Of a stretch of DNA of 16,091 nucleotides, positions 12,390 to 16,091 are shown piece by piece. The position numbers and the translations under genes were made by a program. The DNA comes from Clostridiales bacterium. Its GTDB lineage: Bacteria > Bacillota > Clostridia > Christensenellales > CAG-314. The notes below the pieces were generated by a model. It was not told the origin of the DNA and made no database searches. It worked only from the letters and a program-made list of their open reading frames with translations. The stretch lies in assembly GCA_003537755.1 (NCBI GenBank), contig DPQS01000042.1, forward strand, positions 1,366 to 17,456. Reading direction: 5' to 3'. Position 1 is the stretch's first letter; each line of letters begins with the position of its first letter.

Positions 12390-15095
12390 ATGAACTTAAT
12401 AAACAAAAAATCCGTCCTTTGTTTCATTGTGGCAGCCATGATGATTATGACAACCGTCATGCCGCTTGTTGCATGCACGCAGGACAACACAGTCTATTAC
12501 GACAACGAAACCAACCCGCTTGTGTTCTCTTCGCAGGACGTGGACAAGGTGTTCAACCCCTTCTTCAGCACGACCGCGCCGGACAGCAACGTAATCGGAC
12601 CCACGCAGGTAGGCATGCTTTCCAACGACAGCAAAGGTAAGGTCGCTTACGGCGACACCGAAGCGGTAGTGGTGAAGGATTACGAAGAAAAAACCTACGA
12701 AGAAGGCGGCAAACAGTACACCAACTACAAGTTTGTACTTAAGCGCGACATCAAATTCAGCAACGGCAGCCCGCTGACAATCAAGGACGTGCTGTTCAAC
12801 ATGTACGTGTACCTCGACCCTGCCTACACGGGCAGCAGCACGATGTACAGTACCGATATTGTAGGTCTTAAGGCTTACCGCACGCAGACCTACGACGAAA
12901 AGGAACAGGAACAATATTCCGCTCAGTTCGAACGTAAGGCAAACACGCGTATTCTTGCGCTTGTTACCGCCACAAACACGATTCTGAAGGATACCAGCGT
13001 TACCGACGAAGTTACTTTTGCCGAAAAACTTGCAGAGTACCGCGCGGCAAACAAAAACGCTCAATACGTTGTTGACGACTTCAACAAGGCAATCGAACTG
13101 TTTAACGAAGAACTGGACAACGACTACAAAAACTCCGTCGACACATGGCAGGACTTCGTGCTTCGTAACAAAAACGGTCAGGAAGTCAAAAACCTGATTG
13201 CCAACGACAACGAAATGTTCCTGTACAACGAAGGCAAAATCAAGTGGGACAAAAACGCCGACAACGGCAACGGCAAGATGGATTACGGCGATTACGACGA
13301 CCGCGAATACACCGCAAGCATGACCAAGGAAGACGCAATCAAAAGCGTTTACCTCAGTATCGTTCCGTCTCAGTTTGCACAGGTAATCACCGGTTGGCAG
13401 ACCGCAGGCAACCTGTTTGACTACATCGTAAACGACGAAATGGAAAAGGATATCGCCCAAAAAGGCAAGACGGTACCCAACATTTCCGGTATCACGTTTG
13501 CAAACAAGGACGCTTCCGTCAACGTCAACGGCGAAGATTATCCCGCACCCGAGTACAATGACGACGGCTCCGTCAAGAGCAGTTACGAAGTACTGAGCAT
13601 TACAATCAACAAGGTTGACCCCAAGGCAATCTGGAACTTCTCTTTCACTGTTGCTCCCATGTACTACTACTCGACGACAAGTTGGGCAAAGGAAGGAGGC
13701 ACACCCAAAAACTACATCGAAGCGTTCAACTTCGAAAACGAATTCGGTGTGGAATTCAACAGTCAGACCTTCATGACGCAGGTCGTTAAGAATTCCGACA
13801 AAATCGGCGTGCCCGTCGGCGCAGGTCCGTATGTGGCAAGCAAGAGTACCGGCGGCACGGAAAACGTTACCGCGGGCGATTTCTGCAAACAAGGCGTCAT
13901 TTATTACGAACGTAACGTACATTACAACTTCGAGGGCGCAAGCGTACCCAAAATCAAGAATATGCGTTACAAAATCGTGTCCGAGCAACAAATGCTCAAC
14001 AGTCTGTACCAGAAAGATATTCACTACGCCGAACCCAACGCAAAACCCGAAAAAATGTCGGAACTGGACAAGAAAAAGGGTGAAGGCTTCGGTCATACCG
14101 AAGTCGAAACATCCGGTTACGGTTACATAGGTATCAACGCAGGCAAGGTGCCCAGTATCAAGGCTCGTCAGGCAATCATGCACGCGATGAACACCGAACT
14201 GGCAGTGCAGTACTACGACGGCAAGGCGGAAGCGATTTACCGCTCTATGTCCAAGTCCAGTTGGGCTTATCCCGAAGGATGCACACCCTACTATCCGTAC
14301 ATCGGCAGCAAAATCTCCGCTTCCGTATTCAATGATAACGCGGTTGTCAACCCCGACTACAAGGAATTTGTACTGTACAAAAACAAGCAAGCCGGCGACA
14401 CGTTTACCTTTGACGAACAGAAAGAGTTCATCTACGGACTTCTGACCAAAAACGGTTGGAGCAGTTCGGGCAATCCGTGGGTTTCGGAAAACCACGCGGA
14501 CTACGTTGAAAAGAACGGCGTCCTGACAAACGACGACGGCGCGCTTAAGTACGTGTTTACAATCGCAGGCGAAACGGACGACCACCCCGCATTCAACACA
14601 TTGTATCAGGCAAGCCAATTGCTCAACCAGATGGGCTTCGACACCTACACGACGACGGACAGCAACGCGCTCAGCAAGCTGAGCACGGGCGACCTCACCG
14701 TATGGGCGGCAGCATGGGGCAGTACGATTGACCCCGATATGTACCAGGTTTACCACATCGACAGCAAGGCAACCAGCGTTCTCAACTGGGGTTACAAACA
14801 AATCAAGATCAACCAGACCAAGTACGCTACGGAAATGGAAATCATCAACGAGTTGTCCACCAGGATCGAACAAGGTCGTTCGACGACGGATCAGAACGCA
14901 CGCAGCGGTTACTACAAAGACGCTCTTGACCTTGTAATGCAACTGGCGGTGGAATTGCCCACATATCAAAGACAGGACATGTTTGCGTACAACGAAAGAT
15001 ACATCGACGTAAACACCTTCAACAAAGATTTGTCATCCTACAAGGGACTTACCAGTGACATCAACCTCCTTTCGCTTGTCGTAAAGGAAAAGTAA
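12390..15095 (+). CDS. ABC transporter substrate-binding lipoprotein, family 5, oversized
   Basis: A 901-residue protein starting at ATG 12390, with AAGGAG (12377-12382) 7 bases upstream. The signal peptide ends at the lipobox LVAC, Cys29. Family 5 (OppA/DppA) features: KFVLKRDIKFSNGSPLTIKD (114-133), the YSTDI strand (153-157), SITINKVDPKAIWNFSFTVA (403-422), VGAGPY (476-481) and, late, SKLSTGDLTVWAAAWGSTIDPDMYQVY. Members usually have 500-600 residues. Here about 235 residues (roughly 164-398), rich in Lys, Asp and Asn, are inserted before the conserved SITINKVD strand; this insertion includes DKNADNGNGKMD (287-298), which resembles a calcium-binding loop. It should capture a peptide or similar solute outside the cell and deliver it to the permease encoded next. 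The ligand cannot be inferred. Confidence 0.9.
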   Translation: MNLINKKSVLCFIVAAMMIMTTVMPLVACTQDNTVYYDNETNPLVFSSQDVDKVFNPFFSTTAPDSNVIGPTQVGMLSNDSKGKVAYGDTEAVVVKDYEEKTYEEGGKQYTNYKFVLKRDIKFSNGSPLTIKDVLFNMYVYLDPAYTGSSTMYSTDIVGLKAYRTQTYDEKEQEQYSAQFERKANTRILALVTATNTILKDTSVTDEVTFAEKLAEYRAANKNAQYVVDDFNKAIELFNEELDNDYKNSVDTWQDFVLRNKNGQEVKNLIANDNEMFLYNEGKIKWDKNADNGNGKMDYGDYDDREYTASMTKEDAIKSVYLSIVPSQFAQVITGWQTAGNLFDYIVNDEMEKDIAQKGKTVPNISGITFANKDASVNVNGEDYPAPEYNDDGSVKSSYEVLSITINKVDPKAIWNFSFTVAPMYYYSTTSWAKEGGTPKNYIEAFNFENEFGVEFNSQTFMTQVVKNSDKIGVPVGAGPYVASKSTGGTENVTAGDFCKQGVIYYERNVHYNFEGASVPKIKNMRYKIVSEQQMLNSLYQKDIHYAEPNAKPEKMSELDKKKGEGFGHTEVETSGYGYIGINAGKVPSIKARQAIMHAMNTELAVQYYDGKAEAIYRSMSKSSWAYPEGCTPYYPYIGSKISASVFNDNAVVNPDYKEFVLYKNKQAGDTFTFDEQKEFIYGLLTKNGWSSSGNPWVSENHADYVEKNGVLTNDDGALKYVFTIAGETDDHPAFNTLYQASQLLNQMGFDTYTTTDSNALSKLSTGDLTVWAAAWGSTIDPDMYQVYHIDSKATSVLNWGYKQIKINQTKYATEMEIINELSTRIEQGRSTTDQNARSGYYKDALDLVMQLAVELPTYQRQDMFAYNERYIDVNTFNKDLSSYKGLTSDINLLSLVVKEK

Positions 15096-15144
15096 TCAGC
15101 CAAACAAAAGAATATCTGTATTTGTAAAACGATTACGTTTATCA

Positions 15145-15193
15145 CGAGGAACCCGACCCATATTACCCATATTTGCGTCGGGTTTCTTGTTTT
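15145..15193 (+). terminator. Internal terminator between binding-protein and permease genes
   Basis: CGAGGAACCCGAC (15145-15157) pairs with GTCGGGTTTCTTG (15177-15189) over 13 bp with two G-U wobbles, followed by TTTT. No promoter is evident between it and the permease start, so it probably acts as an attenuator that lets a fraction of transcripts continue, giving more binding protein than permease. Confidence 0.75.
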
Positions 15194-15253
15194 AAGCGAC
15201 ATTCGCAGGACAAACGCAAGGAGTGGTGACAACCTTGTTTGGCACGGAGAAAA

Positions 15254-16091
15254 ATGTTTAAGTATATTGTAAAAAGACTGCTGATTTCAATAATAATTTT
15301 GTTGGGTGTATCCGTCATCATCTACACGATGGTGCGTCTTATGCCCAACGACTACGTTGACCTGAAGTTTGCTTCGCAACTGCAAAGCGGTGCAATCAAA
15401 CAACAGGACGTGGACAACTTCAAAAAACTGTACGGCTTGTACACGCCGGAAGCGCGTATTCGTTTCAGGTGGAGCCCCGACGGCTCGACGGAAGGCATAT
15501 TGGAAAAGGACGTGCGCATCAAAGACCACGACACCGACATCCAGAATGCGGAAATGTACGCCGACTTTGTTTCCGGCGATTACAGCGGAACGATCGGGGA
15601 CAATTACTACAACCTTGCGCTTACCTTTGAAAAGGTTGACGGCGTTGTAAGCACGACTTACAAACTGGAACGCTACGACTACGAAAACGTTACGGTAAAG
15701 GACGACAAAGGCAACGAAACGACCCACTCGGTGCTGCACAAAGTTACCGTCAAGGAAGGCAATTACGCCGTAGACATTACAACCGACACAATCACGCTGG
15801 ACGGACTTAATGTGACCAACACCTACGAAAAGGTCAGCGGATGGGAAACTCTCGGCACGATTCTCGGCGGTTACTTCGGGTGGCTTGGTAACATGATGAA
15901 GGGCGACCTTGGTCACAGTTTCAAGTACGAAAAACCCGTCGCAAGCGTAATCGGCGAAAACATGTGGATAAGTTTCGCAATCGCGGTGGTGGCGACCTTG
16001 CTGCAATTCCTCATTGCAATTCCGCTGGGTATTTCGTCGGCAACGCACCAGTACTCGGCGCAGGACTACATCGTGACGATATTCACCATGC
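15254..16091 (+). CDS. ABC transporter permease, DppB/OppB family, 5' part
   Basis: The frame is open from ATG 15254 to the window end (279 residues). GGAG (15246-15249) lies only 4 bases before the ATG; a stronger AAGGAG (15219-15224) lies farther up. Residues 9-28 form the first membrane helix (KRLLISIIILLGVSVIIYTM). RLMPND (28-33) and FKKLYGLYTP (56-65) correspond to the usual RLxPGDP and LGLDxP segments. YFGWLGNMMKGDLGHSF (207-223) is the diagnostic family block, followed by helix two (about 238-259). Between residues 65 and about 198 lies an insertion of some 130 residues absent from ordinary DppB proteins, beta-rich, in the first extracytoplasmic loop. It should form the import channel with partners encoded beyond the window. 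Confidence 0.92.
   Translation, partial: MFKYIVKRLLISIIILLGVSVIIYTMVRLMPNDYVDLKFASQLQSGAIKQQDVDNFKKLYGLYTPEARIRFRWSPDGSTEGILEKDVRIKDHDTDIQNAEMYADFVSGDYSGTIGDNYYNLALTFEKVDGVVSTTYKLERYDYENVTVKDDKGNETTHSVLHKVTVKEGNYAVDITTDTITLDGLNVTNTYEKVSGWETLGTILGGYFGWLGNMMKGDLGHSFKYEKPVASVIGENMWISFAIAVVATLLQFLIAIPLGISSATHQYSAQDYIVTIFTM

Noticed and set aside
12396..14969. An 857-codon open frame on the minus strand opposite the binding-protein gene
   Set aside because: It mirrors the sense gene because codon choice there avoids TTA, CTA and TCA. The sense frame has a signal peptide, lipobox and family motifs; the antisense product has no recognisable domain.
15287..16048. A 253-codon minus-strand frame at the window end
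   Set aside because: Shadow of the permease, whose + strand frame is open to the window edge and has diagnostic motifs.

Overview
The window looks like chromosomal DNA of an endospore-forming member of the Bacillota, most likely an uncultured anaerobic Clostridia lineage. The evidence is a run of sporulation and germination genes (a SipL-like SPOCS/LysM protein, SpoIIR, SleB, YpeB), Gram-positive style AGGAGG ribosome binding sites, lipoproteins with lipobox cysteines, MEP-pathway isoprenoid synthesis (IspE) and an archaeal/eukaryal-type prolyl-tRNA synthetase. Every well-supported gene lies on the + strand. I cannot name genus or species from the sequence alone.

Layout. (1) 1-245: 3' end of rpsR (ribosomal protein S18) and its intrinsic terminator. 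(2) 246-2827: a consensus-like vegetative promoter and hairpin-rich leader, a purine-type phosphoribosyltransferase, then an acyl-CoA-synthetase-like AMP ligase. (3) 2822-3235: a palindromic intergenic repeat that includes the ligase stop codon, then AT-rich DNA before proS. (4) 3236-4742: proS, followed by a perfect 24-bp inverted repeat. (5) 4743-5478: about 0.74 kb without a gene but dense in inverted and direct repeats, including a 139-bp hairpin flanked by TACATCA on both sides. It is either a nest of small mobile palindromes or a structured RNA locus. (6) 5479-11001: the sporulation block: a sigma-E-like promoter and sipL-like gene, ispE with its own promoter, spoIIR, a terminator, then a sigma-G-like promoter driving sleB-ypeB and a second terminator. 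(7) 11088-16091: a transport operon with a good sigma-A promoter: an InlB-repeat lipoprotein, a very large family-5 (OppA/DppA-like) solute-binding lipoprotein, an internal terminator, and the start of a DppB/OppB-like permease cut by the window end.

How the genes fit together. SipL-like protein (mother cell, coat assembly), SpoIIR (forespore signal that activates sigma-E), and SleB with YpeB (forespore-made cortex-lytic enzyme and its partner, used at germination) span successive stages of the spore cycle. The promoter signals I can read match the expected compartment for sipL (sigma-E) and sleB-ypeB (sigma-G). The sigma-F candidate for spoIIR is weak. The transport operon appears unrelated to sporulation. 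Its notable feature is that both the binding protein and the permease carry large insertions compared with ordinary oligopeptide ABC importers, and the permease insertion is predicted to lie outside the membrane, where the binding protein docks.

The most interesting items are the repeat-dense block at 4743-5478, the paired insertions in the ABC importer, and the ispE start, where the predicted transcription start falls on the A of the ATG.
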